From Escallonia rubra (taxonomy: Eukaryota > Streptophyta > Magnoliopsida > Escalloniales > Escalloniaceae): 64,000 nucleotides of DNA. A program made the translations under genes and the position numbers. Below the pieces are notes generated by a model, which was not told where the DNA came from, ran no database searches, and saw only the letters and a program-made list of their open reading frames with translations. Where the stretch lies: NCBI GenBank assembly GCA_033065855.1, contig JAVXUO010001712.1, positions 62,001 through 126,000 of the forward strand. The letters are read 5' to 3'. Of the stretch, positions 25,910 to 38,600 are shown one piece after another. Position 1 is the stretch's first letter. Every line of letters starts with the position of its first letter.

Positions 25910-28900
25910 AATTGAAGATAGTTTTCTCTCATGGTTACTTCATCGAATGGAGTTACTAAGACTAATCACCCGAATTTTGAGCTTTTTGATGGAAAGAACT
26001 ATCAGAGATGGCAAATCAAGATGGAGTTTTTCCTTCGTCAACTTAAGTTAACTTATGTGCTAACTCAACCATGTCCAACAATTCCAATTGAAAAGTCCTC
26101 GTCCGATCAAGTGAGAGCAATCAATGATCAGATTGATAAGTGGAATGATGATGACTACTTTTGCAGAAATCACATCCTTAGCGGAATGACTGATTCCTTT
26201 TATGATCAATACTCCAAAAAGAGTAAGACTGCAAAAGAGTTGTGGGATACTCTAAAGTCAGTCTACCAAGCGGAGGAAGCAAGTTCAAAGAAATTTCTAG
26301 TTTCGAATTACATGGACTTCAAGATGACTGATGATAGACCTGATTCTGTTCAAGTTCGTGAGTTTCAATTGATTGCTAATGACATATGTGCCACGTGTAT
26401 GGTTCTTGATGAGAATTTCCATGTAGGTGCTATTATTGCTAAACTTCCACAAACCTGGAAGGAGTACCGCAACAAACTAAAGCACAAGAAAGAAGATCTT
26501 GCCTTGGATCAACTTATGCAACACTTGCATATTGAAGAAGAAACTAGAAATCGTGAAAAGTAGCCTGCGAAGGAAAAAATTGTCAAAGCTCGTGTTGTTG
26601 TAGATAAGGATGAGAAGAAAATTTCTGGAAGGCACAATCAGAACAAATTTTTGAAGCCAAAGAATTCCAAAGGTTTCAAGCCTTCAAGCTCAAATCTTAT
26701 GGCAAAGAACAAGGAATGCTACAACTGTCACAAGATTGGTCATTTTGCCAAATATTGCTATCAACTCAAGCATGGAAGTGACAAGAAGAAAAATAGAAAA
26801 GAAAACAACAATGATCTTGTTGCAGTTGTGACGGAAAGTTTCATGGTAGGGAATGAAATTGAATGGTGGGTTGACACTGGTGCTTCTCGTCATATTGTCG
26901 AAGACAAGAATCTCTTCAAACACTATGAACTAGTGGGGGGTGGCATGGTAATGTATATGGGTAACTCCTCATCTGCCAAGGTGATTGGAAAATGTATGGT
27001 TGAACTTCAGCTTACTTCTGGAAAAGTTATTACCTTGAAATATGTGCTTCATGTTCCCGATCTTCGTAAAAATCTTGTCTCTGGAGCTCTTCTGTCCAAG
27101 CATGGTTTCAAGATGGTCTTTGAAGCTGACAAATTCATCTTGTCAAAGAATGGTATGTTTGTCGGCAAATGATATGTTGTAAATGGCATGTTTAAGCTCA
27201 ATGTTGAAAATAAAGTTATTTCTGTCTATATTGCTGAGTCTTTTGAATTATGGCATCAAAGGTTGGGTCACGTGAACTAGAATTCTATTGGTCGCATGGT
27301 AAATGAAGGGCTTATAAGAAATGTGATAAAACACATGATGATCAATGTGTGATTTGTAGCAAGTGCAAGATCACTAAAAAAACCCTTCAAATCAGTTAAA
27401 AGGACCTCTAGCCTTCTTGGATTAGTTCACAAGAATATTTATGAAATGGACTTCATTTCGCGACGTGGTAAACATTAATTTATTACCTTTATTGATGACC
27501 ATTGTAGATATGCCTATGTGTATCCTTTGAGATCTAAGGATGAAGCTTTTGAAAAATTTAAGACATATAAAGCAGAAGTTAAAAATAAGCTAAACTTGAC
27601 GATTAAGATCGCGCGCTCAGACAGAGGAGGTGAATACATGAAATTTGAGTTTCATGATTTATGTGAAAGGAATGGCATTGTTAGACAGTTAATTGCTTCA
27701 TATACACCGGAACAAAATGGTGTTGCAGAAAGAAAGAATAAAACTTTGATTGAGATGATCAATTGTATACTAACCAGTTCCAAACTAATAAAAAATTTGT
27801 GGGTGGAAGCTTTGTTATCTGCTTGTCACACTTTGAATAGGATTTCTCATAAGAAGAACAATCTGACACCCTATGAAGTTTGGAATGGCCGAAAACCAAA
27901 CATATCCTATTTCAGAGTATGGGGCTGTTTGGCACATGTTCGACTTCCTGATAAAGATACTCCAAAGGTTGGATACAGAGGAGTGGACTGCATCTTTATT
28001 GGTTATTCAAATACCTTAAGTTCTTGAATTTGGAGACACCTTCTCCTCATACTATGATCGAATCGGTCCACGCAAATTTCTTTGAGAATATATTTCCAAA
28101 GAAAGATAAAAGAGTTGAAAGTGACTCCTTAATTAGTTTGAAGCGGAAGGCCTCAGATCAACCAGAAAGAGTCGAACCAAGAAGAAGTTCAAGGGTTGCT
28201 ACACCGAAATCCTTTGGACCTGATTTTTGTACTCTAATGGTGGATAAAGACCCTGATACATATACGGAGGCTATGTCTTCCAATGATGCACCTTTCTGGC
28301 GTGAAGCTATTGATGAGGAAATGCACTCGATTCTGTCCAACAACACTTGGATCTTGGTTGATCCTCCAGCAGGTTGTAAACCTATTGGTTGTAAATGGAT
28401 CTTGAAGAGAAAGATCAAACCCGATGGCACGTTGGATAAGTATAAGGCTAGATTGGTCATTAAGGGGTTCAAGCAAAGGAAAGAATTTGACTATTTTGAT
28501 ACCTTTGCTCCGGTTGCACGTATCACCTCCATCAGACTTCTTATTGCCTTGGCTGCTATTTATAATCTGGTTATTCACTAGATGGATGTTAAAACAACAT
28601 TCCTCAATGGTGATCTAAAGGAAGAAGTATATATGGAGCAGCCATAAGGATTTATTACTCCTGGTTAAGAGCATAAAGTTTGCAAGCTATTGAAATCTCT
28701 ATATGGCTTAAAACAAGCTCCTAAGCAATGGCATGAGAAATTTAGAAGCGTTATGCTTGCTAATGGCTATGTTGCTAATGGATGAGATATATGCATATTC
28801 AGCAAATTCAGAGCTGGTTCTGGTGTTCTAATATGCCTATATGTTGATGACATGCTCATTTTTGGTACCGACATCGACAGGATTAATGAAGTCAAGAACT

Positions 28901-30442
28901 TTCTTGCTTCAAATTTTAGTATGAATGATCTTGGAGAGGCTGATGTGATTCTTGGAATCAAGATCATAAGATCTCAGCATGGGATTGTTCTTACACAATC
29001 AAGTTATATTGAGAAGATCCTTAGAAGGTTTAATCATTATGATGATGATCCTGCTCCTACCCCTATTGACCTGAGTGTCAAGTTGGTACGTAATAATGGG
29101 CAAGCTATTAATCAGCTTGAATATTCCCACGTTGTTGGCAGTCTGATGTATGGCATGTGTTGTACAAGGCCAGATATAGCTTATGTTGTTGGCACTCTGA
29201 GTAAGTATACAAATAATCCAGGAAAAGAATACTGGAATGCTCTAATGCGAGTTTTGAGGTACCTGAAGGGTACTATAAGCTATGGTTTGTATTATGGTAG
29301 CTTCCCAGCTGTTATTGAGGGCTATAGTGATGCCACTTGGAATTCTGATAAGGATGATTCTATATTTGTGACTGCATGGATATTTTCGTTGGGTGGAGCT
29401 GCGATTTCTTGGAAATCGAAAAGGCAGACCTATATTACACACTCCACCATGGAATCAGAATTTATTGCTTTATCCTCTGCTGGAGAGGAAACTGATTGGC
29501 TAAGAAGCATTTTGGTTGATATTCCTATATGGAGTAAACCAGTCCCGCCTTTGACAATATACTGTGATAATAAGGCTACTTTGCTTGGGGCAAGTAGTGA
29601 ATGCTATAATGGCAAATCTAGACAAGTTCGTCTAAAGCACAATCATGTGCGGATGATCCTGGCTGATGGAATCATATCCATTCAATATGTGAAATCAAGT
29701 TTAAATTTGGCGGATCCTTTGTCAAAAGGCTTGGGAAGAGACTTAGTGTCTGAGACATCGAAGGGGATGGGTTTAAAGCCTATCGATTTTTAAGTTGTAC
29801 ATTATGGATACCCAACCCAGTTGATTTTTATCTTGGGTTTTAAATGGAAAAAACGAGTAATGTGACAACTAGTGATGCACACAATGAAATGAATTTTCAT
29901 TTTGCCCTCCCTATGATGTATGTGCATGTTCCCGCATGAGATAGATGGTGCGATTATATCTCTTAATGAATCTATAGACCGGTGGGTTTTGGTTGGGGCT
30001 AGCAGGATAGCTCTTGATAGATTCACCGAATGACCTTGTTTAAGTGGAGGTTGAGATTTAGTTCTCTTAATGAATCCATAAACTTTGTGCTGGGGTGTAC
30101 AAGGTCACCCTTGATGGATTCACCGATCTGGGTGTGGAAGTGTGGCCGCTTCCTATAGGATTATTAAGGCTTTATAATCCTTAGAGCACTCAGAGTATTG
30201 GGATCAAGACACAGGGCCATAATGTGTCGGGTTTTAGCAGTTCCTCTCCGAAACAAAAGTGTATGTGATGTATTTTTTATTTGTTAACATGGTTCTTAAT
30301 TCAAGGCTTTGTCCATTAAGTTCCTAGATGAATCAAGGAATACTTCACTAGGCCATGTTTCAAACTCAAAAGGTACCATTTGCTGATGTACATGACTGTG
30401 CCGATCAAGCATATCTTTTAAAATTTGAAACAAGTGGGGGTT

Positions 30443-31041
30443 TGTTGGAAATGTGTTTCAAATTTGACTATTTATATCTGAAAATAAAATAAAGTTCATT
30501 GAACTCTAGTTTTCAAAAAGATAAATTCCATGAACTTGAGACTTATTAAGTTTTCGAATGGTTTTATTCTTTGAACATTATTTTTGTAAATGAATTTGAA
30601 GATTCATGAACTTAGGTTCATGTATACTCCTTGAATAAGATTAACCTATCTTTTAGTTCATTGTATTTTATAAGATTCATTGATGAATCTTAAATTTGTA
30701 TGGTTCTTCAAAGAACATACATTTTTCTACCACTATATAAAGGGGTAAAGAGTTGGAAGTTGGAACAAGACAAGAGAAGAGATACCATCTTCACTTGAGA
30801 GAAAAGAAAATACTTGAACTAAAAACTTGTTTCAAACTTATGCTTGATCAATCGGAGGTGGATACACGATCCATTGTAGAGAAGTGCAACTCTCTTGGAT
30901 GAACAGTGAATCTGGGCTTGGTTGAATCCCGAAGATAGAGCTGCCAAGTGAGTCTTCCGTTTGCACGTGGGAGAGGCTTCAACTATCTTCAAGAAGCGTT
31001 TACGCGCCTCTAAGTCTTGGTTCTTTCATTATACTAATTGA
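30443..31041 (+). repeat. Right LTR of the second Copia element
   Basis: Nearly identical to the left LTR from TGTTGGAAATG to CATTATACTAATT, then unlike it. The 3' limit given is the last matching base. Confidence 0.85.
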
Positions 31042-31410
31042 TTCGATATGTGAGATATTTCATTGCAATTCAACCTAGTTAGATTAGTTGATTAAAAATC
31101 TTAACGGGTAGCGAGTAGTATTAACAACGTATACCTTTTGAAGGGTCCTTTTGCAATGCATCATGCATTGACTAGCAAATATGCAGTGATGGTGCATGAT
31201 TAGAAATCCAGTGCTTGGCATTTGTAGCCTGTTTGCGAGTTTTGGGTGGAGAGAAAACAAGAGAAAGGAAGAGAAGGGAATATAGTTTTCCTTCCTCTTA
31301 TTTGTGAGTTTAAGAGAGAAAATAAAGTTTAGAAGAAAAGAAAATAAAAGATACAACATTACCCTTATATAACAGTGTGCTAATTCAAACAAAGATTATG
31401 AAGTTTGATA

Positions 31411-31800
31411 ATATCTAAGAACATAATTCATGACGAGAAAAAAAAATTGGTCATAAAGGACATTGCAAAAAGTTTATACCATGATAATGTGATAAGTCTC
31501 ACATCACCGGTTAATGCCACAATAAAAAAATGCACAAAGTAGCCACGAGTTGACTACAAACATCTAACCATCCAAATATAATTAATGTCAAATCAAAAGT
31601 ATAACAATCAGTAATGATTCAACTCTAACACCCAAATATCCTATTAGCGATAATTTGAACCTCTCATCATACATGTTTTCTAACATGAGCTTGCGTCTCT
31701 CGGTGGACAGGCAAATAAAGCACTCGGCTTTTTGGGATTCTTGTGTGAGATTGCAAGAGATAAAGTTAGCAAACACTTCTGCCACTTCTTCTTTGTTTGT
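31411..31800. repeat. Local tandem duplication, copy 1
   Basis: TAAGAACATAATTCATGACG to GCCACTTCTTCTTTGT aligns with 32172-32540, offset about 750-760 bases and roughly 85-88 percent similar by eye. The shared core includes GTGATAAGTCTCACATCACC and AACCTCTCATC(A/G)T(A/G)CATGTTTTC. It is non-coding; no element ends are seen. Confidence 0.8.
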
Positions 31801-32171
31801 AATAAATGGTATGATAAGAAACACTAGGACCTAAAAGTCACTAACAAATCAGTCATCATAATCTTAAGAGTAATATGGGCATTATCAAAATATTACTTAT
31901 GAGAGTTTTCTTTCTCTCCATTTCTTCCCAATTTTGGAAAGAAAGATTAGAGACAAAAGAGGCCCAAACTTTCTTCTCTTTTCTCTCCTTAAAAAAAAAA
32001 ACTTAAAAACTAGAGAATAGGGAAGAAAAAAGTCACTTTCCTTTCTTTTCCTCTATTTTCTCTCCTAAAAAAAACTCAAAAAGAAGCTGTTGAGAAGATG
32101 GGGCTGAGCCTGATCGAGGCGAAACTGTAAAGCAAAATTGGTCATCAAAGACTTTAAAGTATGATCCTAAG

Positions 32172-32540
32172 TAAGAACATAATTCAGACGAGGAAAAAAA
32201 TCTGGTCATCGAAGACATTATAGAAAATTTATACTATAATAATGTGATAAGTCTCACATCACCGGTTAATGCCACAATAAAAAAACACACAAACTAGCCA
32301 TGAGTTGACTATAAACATCGGACCAAATAAATCTAATTAATATCAACCAAAAGTATAACAATCAGTAATGAGTCAACACTAACACCCAAATATCATTGAA
32401 CCTCTCATCGTGCATGTTTTCTAACATGACCTTGCGCCTCTCGGGTGAATAGGCAAATAAAGCCCTCCGCTTTTCAGGATTCTTATATGAGATTGAAGGA
32501 GATAAAGCTAGCGAGCACTCTTGCCACTTCTTCTTTGTGA
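32172..32540. repeat. Local tandem duplication, copy 2
   Basis: Partner of 31411-31800. The spacer between the copies (31801-32171) also contains repeated CTTTCTTCTCTTTTCTCTCC-like pyrimidine blocks, so the duplicated unit may be larger than the parts I can align. Confidence 0.8.
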
Positions 32541-33219
32541 GATTTCAGGATATTTTTAGGGTACTAAAGTATACTTAACCCTTAGTAATACCGTGACTCC
32601 ATGATGTAGATCTTTGCTACAGCTACAGCACTAACCCAAAACCAAAATCACACGCACCGATGAAGAAGGTAAAAAGCTCTCGTCCTGAAGGGGAAGCATC
32701 ATGCCCTTAAAAAACTTAACACCAAGCTTAAGATACACCGGCTGACATGGTGGATCACTGATCTTAAAAGGTTCAGTTGGCCTTGTTACTGTCTCTCTCG
32801 TGCCACTGCGGTTAGTAGAACTTTTGAATGCATTTCTTTTGGAGCTTATTCCAAGGTTATAATGCAAATGCTGTAAGTAGATGGAGTTACGGCTCGAGAG
32901 TACACTATTAATAGGCTACCGTGTAGCACCCTTTCAACAATAACAACATGACACATTTATGGTAAATCGAAGAACAAAGTATGCACACACCAGCTAGAAA
33001 TCATAAGCAATTGACTGAGGCTTCCATGATACAAGCTCACACAGGGTTCGATTACCTGACCCCAAATATCTCCTGTTTAATCCCACACATGAGCATTCAC
33101 TATCACAGGTTTGTTTCTACGAGAAAAACTGAGAGAGAGAGAGAGAGAGAGTAAACATTGATATCTTGTTTCACATGTCCACTTTTTCCTCTGAAAACTT
33201 TACAAATATCTACACAAGA
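32541..33219. other. Intergenic DNA downstream of the OVATE-family gene
   Basis: No coding region is supported. A (GA)n run lies at 33130-33151. The part nearest 33220 would be the 3' UTR of the minus-strand gene. Confidence 0.5.
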
Positions 33220-33897
33220 TCATAAGATGTCTTCCTCGTCAATCTCCTTCCGACCTGCTGAAGATAGAGGAGGAGGAGCAGAGAAAGAAGAAGCAGCAGA
33301 ATAATAAGATGTACATTCAGAACAAGAATCAGCAGCAAGCCCAACAATTAAGTCAACAAAAGCTCCCACTATAAACCCCTGATTCATTTTGCCATTCACT
33401 TTCAAGTACCATCCCAAAAGCTCTTCCAAATACTCCCAATCTCTTAACCCATGAGTCTCCACCATCTCTTGCATTGATCTTTTGAAATCCACGTAAGGAT
33501 CCTCCGAGTCCATTTCTAGCACCACACTCTCCTTAAATGGCATAACCCCGCTCGCCGTTTTCGCCTTCTCCAAGATCGAACTCGTGCCACCACCCGGCTC
33601 GAAAAACAGCCTGTCCGACCTCGCCCCGCTTATGACCACCTCCACTGAGTCCCCTCCTCCTGTACACTCGGACACGGTCGATAGGCTCACTGATTCCGAG
33701 GAGTTGGTAAACCATGACTCGCGCGTTTCAACCCCGTCAGAAGGGTCGAAAAAGATCGAGTTTACGGTCTTGAACATGTCTTCCCCGGCTCGGAAAGAAA
33801 GGGTTTTAGGGTGCTTGCATGAGGGCCATTGGCGCCACGGAGGCATTGTTTCTTTGTTCTTGAAGAGAGAAGGTATCTTCATGATCTTCTTGCTCAT
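33220..33897 (-). CDS. OFP: OVATE family protein (transcriptional repressor), intronless
   Basis: A single open frame of 225 aa on minus. The N-terminus MSKKIMKIPSLFKNKE is basic and typical of OFP13/15/16/18-type members. The low-complexity middle is Ser/Thr/Glu-rich (TNSSESVSLSTVSECTGGGD). The OVATE domain lies at about residues 125-190: VLEMDSEDPYVDFKRSMQEM, VETHGLRDWEYLEELLGWYL, then NGKMNQGFIVGAFVDLIVGL. The C-tail is Ser-rich and acidic. OFPs are plant-specific nuclear regulators that repress targets with TALE homeodomain and TONNEAU-type partners and affect organ shape and growth. Function here is by family. Most OFP genes lack introns, as here. The start at 33897 is preferred; Met6 at 33882 is possible. 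The gene is intact. A hairpin MITE lies about 430 bases upstream, and its neighbours are otherwise transposons. Confidence 0.93.
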   Translation of the reverse strand: MSKKIMKIPSLFKNKETMPPWRQWPSCKHPKTLSFRAGEDMFKTVNSIFFDPSDGVETRESWFTNSSESVSLSTVSECTGGGDSVEVVISGARSDRLFFEPGGGTSSILEKAKTASGVMPFKESVVLEMDSEDPYVDFKRSMQEMVETHGLRDWEYLEELLGWYLKVNGKMNQGFIVGAFVDLIVGLAADSCSECTSYYSAASSFSAPPPLSSAGRKEIDEEDIL

Positions 33898-34329
33898 TTT
33901 TGAGCTGAAAAATACACCTATTGGACATGGGTTTGAAATAGGTCACTGATGACTTGTGAGTGCGTGTGCGTTAATGTTTCTTGGTTTTGTAATAATGGCG
34001 ATCAGAAGGAATGGCAGGGGAGGATGTAAAGGAGAGAGGTGAGATGAAGTAGGGTAGGACCTTTCATGTGTGAAATTAATTGTATTCAATGCACTCTCCC
34101 AACAAATGAACATAGCAGCACCAGAATCCTATAATGTTGGACAAGACTCGTAACGACTGAATTTTTGAAATCATCCCCTTATAAGCCCCAATCCCTCTGT
34201 GTCGATTTTCTCTATCTAGTTGCAGTAACATAAGAAAATTCGTGCACCCTTTGTCTAATAAGTTATTGGAGTAACACACTTTTTAAACTAATCGTCCACG
34301 AAATTCCCCTATTTGAACCTTTCAATAGG
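33898..34329. other. Upstream region of the OVATE-family gene
   Basis: About 430 bases between the OFP start and the hairpin MITE, expected to hold the OFP promoter on the minus strand. I see no unambiguous TATA box or coding sequence. Confidence 0.45.
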
Positions 34330-34672
34330 GAGTTTTTTCCCTTAATAACCCATTTTTAATACTTAATTACCTCTTTACCCTATTTTGAACCTTATTTACC
34401 TATCTAACCCACTTTTGAAAAACGTGGTTTCAAATCACGTTTTCAAAGGAAGAAAACGTGGTTTGAAACAGAGATTTCTTTTGAAAACATATGAAATCTC
34501 TGTTTCAAACAAAGATTTCCTTGAAAACGTGGTTTGAAACCACGTTTTCTTCCCTTGAAAAACGTGATTTGAAACCACATTTTTTAAAAGTGGATTAGAT
34601 AGGTAAATAAGATTCAAAATGGGGTAAAGAGGTAATTAAGTATTAAAAATGGGTTATTAAGGGAAAAAACTC
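34330..34672. mobile_element. Hairpin MITE of Mutator type with 10-bp target duplication
   Basis: A 343-bp almost perfect palindrome. GAGTTTTTTCCCTTAATAAC at the left is matched in reverse by the right end, and pairing continues nearly to the centre. Inside are repeated AAAACGTGGTTTGAAAC / GTTTCAAACCACGTTTT units. The direct repeat TTTCAATAGG flanks it at 34320-34329 and 34673-34682. The 9-10-bp duplication points to Mutator-like mobilisation. There is no coding capacity. A transcript would fold into a long hairpin and could feed small-RNA production. Confidence 0.88.
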
Positions 34673-35145
34673 TTTCAATAGGAGTAACTCCCTACAACCG
34701 CGTCACTCCTTTTTTTCTCTAAAAATATCTATCTCACTTCTCTCTACAAAAAAGCCTTCCACAGAAAGCCATAGTTGCCGCCCCACCGTGCGTTAGCGCG
34801 CGTGGGGCGGTGCGGCGGCTGAAATCAGTCCTAGTTTCTATGTTCTTTTCTGTTTCTTGTTGGTGTGGTTAGGTTGTGAGAGAATCGCATTCTATAGTGG
34901 CCGGCAACAGATGGAAGGTGGACGACGGCGAGCGGTGACAGGTGCTGATTAGGGGATGGCGCTGCCTGAATTTGCTCTGATGCGCCGGATATTTCCAGAT
35001 ATGTGTAAATCTTAGAGACTTTGATCTAATAGATCTAAGAGATCTTAATCGATGTGATGGCCGATGGGTTGATCATCGTATATGCTTGTTTGATGAGGTT
35101 TTGTCGCTAAGGTCTGATTTATTAACGCCTGCAGTGGCTGGAATT

Positions 35146-35647
35146 TGTAGCAGCCCCAGCAATTGAAGTCCCAGCTGAAGCTCAGGAGGGGACCAAGGAC
35201 GGAGCTGGAGCTGAAACAGAACAGCCACCAGGTGCAATTCGAGCTCCATTGAAGACATTGAATATCAAGATCATCAAGAAGAAGCCTGCGACGCCAGTAA
35301 CGACGTCGCTTGAAGAAGATGTTCGCGCCTAAGAGAAACGGCAGCGTTTGGAACTTATGTTCGCGCCTAATGGAACGGCAGCGTTTGGATATTCAACCTG
35401 TTAGACGAGACGACAGCGTTTGAGGCCAACCATTTAAACATTGCATTTAATTTTCTTTAGCGACACTTCCTGTGTTTGAAGTTGCCGCTTGTTTCTGTTT
35501 CCTGTTTTCATTTCTGTTGTGAATTCCTATAAATCAGGGGAGGGGGATGATGTAAGGAGCATGTGAAATGTGATATGAGAACCTTCTCTCTCTAGTAAAT
35601 TCTACTCTCTTCTCTCATCTCTGGTTCTTCCTTCTTTAACTCCCTCA
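35146..35647 (+). repeat. Left LTR of the gypsy element
   Basis: 502 bp. Its first 190 bases correspond to the end of the Gag-Pol frame, as in the right LTR. It contains a CCTATAAATCAGG TATA-type box at about 35526-35538. Confidence 0.92.
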
Positions 35648-35651
35648 GACC

Positions 35652-38600
35652 GTGGAGAATCTAGCCACAAGAACAACCGATCGGAGTATAATCACCAGCA
35701 GAACACTCCACCTCCTTTTACAGGTAACCTACCACCTCCTAGGTTACCTAAGCTCTCATTTCCAAGGTTCAGTGGTGATGACCCTAGGGGCTGGGTGCGT
35801 AAGGCTGAGCAGTACTTTGATTTGTGTCCTGTACATGAGGACTATGTACAAGGTCCCCTATGCATCGGTCCACTTCGATGCTCAGGCAGAACACTGGTAT
35901 GCTGCCTATATTAAACCAATAGAGAATGTAGATTGGGACTCCTTTGTGAGGGATTTGTATGCTAGGTTCTCAGTCCTAACTGGAGTAAGTGTGTTGGGAG
36001 AGTTCAATAAACTCCACCAAATGGGAACAATTGACGATTACTTCAACAGATTTGAAGCATTACGAGCTCAAGTAGTGCAGGAATTTGATTATTTGGATGA
36101 GTCTTATTTTTGCATGAGTTTTATTGGTGGATTAAGGCCTGAGATCCAGAGTAGAGTTGAACAGTTTGAGGTGGGAAGCCTTACCAAGGCTATATACATA
36201 GCCCGAAGAGAAGAAGTGGCAATCCAAAATCTGCTTAGAAGCCACAAGTCTTGGCACACTGCAGTCACCACACCAAATTACACGCAAACTCCCTATAAGC
36301 CCACATTCACCAACCCTGGACCATCCTATAAGCCTACAACTCCTACAACAACAGCCAAACCAACCACATTTCCACATATACCATTCAAACCTCCAACCCT
36401 ACCTTACACCAACAGTCTCCAAAAAGGCCTACTACCAACTCCCCTAAGACTTCCTCCAAAATCCAATCAGTTGTCTACAGAGGAACACCAAAGGAGAATG
36501 AGCCAGGGACTATGCTTCAGGTGTGGAGCTAAGTTCGAGCCAAACCACAAGAGTGTGTGCCCTATGAGATCTATAGCTATGATCATAGCTGAGGACATAG
36601 ATGAAGATGAATCTGTTGAACTGAGAAGTGATGAAAAGGGACAATTAGAAGAACTTAACAACTCTGAGCATTCTCCCAACAATGAGCCTGAGATCAGTGT
36701 ACATGCATTGGCAGGATATGCCTCCCACCACACCATCAGGATTCCAGGACAAGTGGGCAGCAAGTTGTTCAATATCTTGATTGATACTGGATCAACAGAC
36801 AACTTCTTGGACCCTCAATCAGCTCACAAGTTAGGATGTACACTCCAGGCCACTCCTCCATTGACTGTGGCAGTTGCTAATGGAAGTAGACTACAGTCAG
36901 ACACTATGTGTAAGGGGTTCAAATGGAAGATGGGGACCCAAGAGTTCACCACTGATATGAGGATCTTGCCCTTAGGAGGCTGTGATTGTGTGCTAGGCAT
37001 GCATTGGTTAAGACAATTTGGTAGTGTCAACTTCAATTTTGACTCTAACCAGATTTCTTTCCAACATCAAGGCCAACTTGTCATCCTCACAGGAGGAGAG
37101 TTCCAAGGCACCACCATCAAAATGATTACTGCTCAGGCCATGTCTAAGCTGGTACAGAACAATGTTGGGTCCTTATATGGTCAAGTCTATGCTGTCACTA
37201 TTCCCACTAGTGTAGACCAGCCACCCATGGAAATACAAGAGCTGCTAACAGAATATCAAGATGTGTTTGCAGAGCCACAGGGTTTACCACCACACAAAAG
37301 TCATGACCACCCAATCAGACTGGAAGATGGAGATAAACCAGTCAACCTGAGACCTTACAGGGTCTCTTATGTGCAAAAGGATGAGATTGAAAGACTCATC
37401 TCAGAAATGATGCATTCAGGTATCATCAAGCCTAGTAACTCACCATTTGCATCATCTATACTCCTTGTTAAGAAAAAAGATGGTAGTTGGAGGATGTGCA
37501 TAGACTACAAGGAGTTGAACAAACTGACCATCAAAGATAGGTATCCCATCCCTATCATTGATGATTTGTTGGATGAGCTGCAAGGGGGTTCAATTTTCTC
37601 TAAACTGCACCTCAGGAGTGGGTACCATCAAATTAGAGTGCTTGACAGTGACACTCACAAAACAGCATTTCGAACTCACACAGGACACTATGAGTTCTTA
37701 GTCATGCCTTTTGGCTTGACTAATGCACCAGCCACCTTCCAAAACTTGATGAATACCATATTCCAACCATACTTGAGGAAGTTTGTACTAGTGTTTTTTG
37801 ATGATATATTGGTGTACAGTAAGGACTTGCAGGCACATCTACACCATCTTCAGGTGGTGCTACAACTATTGAGGGAACATTCCCTCTTTGCCAAGGAGAG
37901 CAAGTGTACCTTTGGTCAGGGACAAGTGGAGTATTTGGGCCACATTGTTAACCAGAGGAGTGTAGCAGCTGATACAAGCAAGGTGGAGGCAATGCTCAAT
38001 TGGCCAACTCCTAAATCACTCAAGGATTTAAGGGGGTTCCTTGGACTCACAGGGTACTACAGGAAGTTTGTTCAAGGCTATGGGATGATCAGCAAGCCAC
38101 TCACCAGTTTGCTCAAGAAGGATGCCTACTATTGGAGTGGAGAAGCCCAGAGTGCATTCACTACACTCAAACAGGCAATGGCTACAACCCCAGTCCTGGC
38201 ACTACCAAACTTCACATTACCATTTGAAGTAGAGACAGATGCCTGTGATGTGGGCATTGGGGCAGTACTCATGCAGCAGAACAGGCCTTTGGCATACATT
38301 AGCAAAGGTCTTGGCATCAAAACCATGGCCCTTTCCACCTATGAGAAAGAGTTGCTAGCCTTGGTGCATGCAATGACCAAATGGAGTCCCTATTTGAGCC
38401 ATGGGCACTTCATTGTCAGGACTGACCACAGTAGTTTGAAGTACCTGCTTGGCCAGAGAGTCACCTCACTCTTTCAACATAAACTTTTGTCCAAACTCCT
38501 AGGCTATGACTTTGAGGTCCATTACAAGAAGGGGACAAATAATGTGGTAGCTGATGCCCTGTCAAGAATACCTCAGCAGCCTCAAGAGGAGTGCAATGCA

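Larger units (their letters stand above)
25260..31041 (+). mobile_element. Ty1/Copia LTR retrotransposon, recent but broken
   Basis: Fossil. The left LTR is 25260-25909, bounded by TGTTGGAA...TTCCAACA. The right LTR starts at 30443 and can be followed to about 31041. Coding parts on plus in Copia order: gag from 25931, with a UBN2-type gag domain (FDGKNYQRWQIKMEFFLRQL); CCHC knuckle near 26716-26760 ([14 protein letters not shown]); protease near 26870 ([11 protein letters not shown]); integrase about 27240-28020; reverse transcriptase about 28300-28990 (YVDDMLIF near 28840); RNase H about 29310-29790. A non-coding 3' region (29794-30430) ends in a G-rich polypurine tract (AGTGGGGG) before the right LTR. 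The LTRs differ by about a dozen changes over roughly 580 bases (about 2 percent by eye), suggesting an insertion of around one million years or so. The coding region has about half a dozen breaks. Confidence 0.92.
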
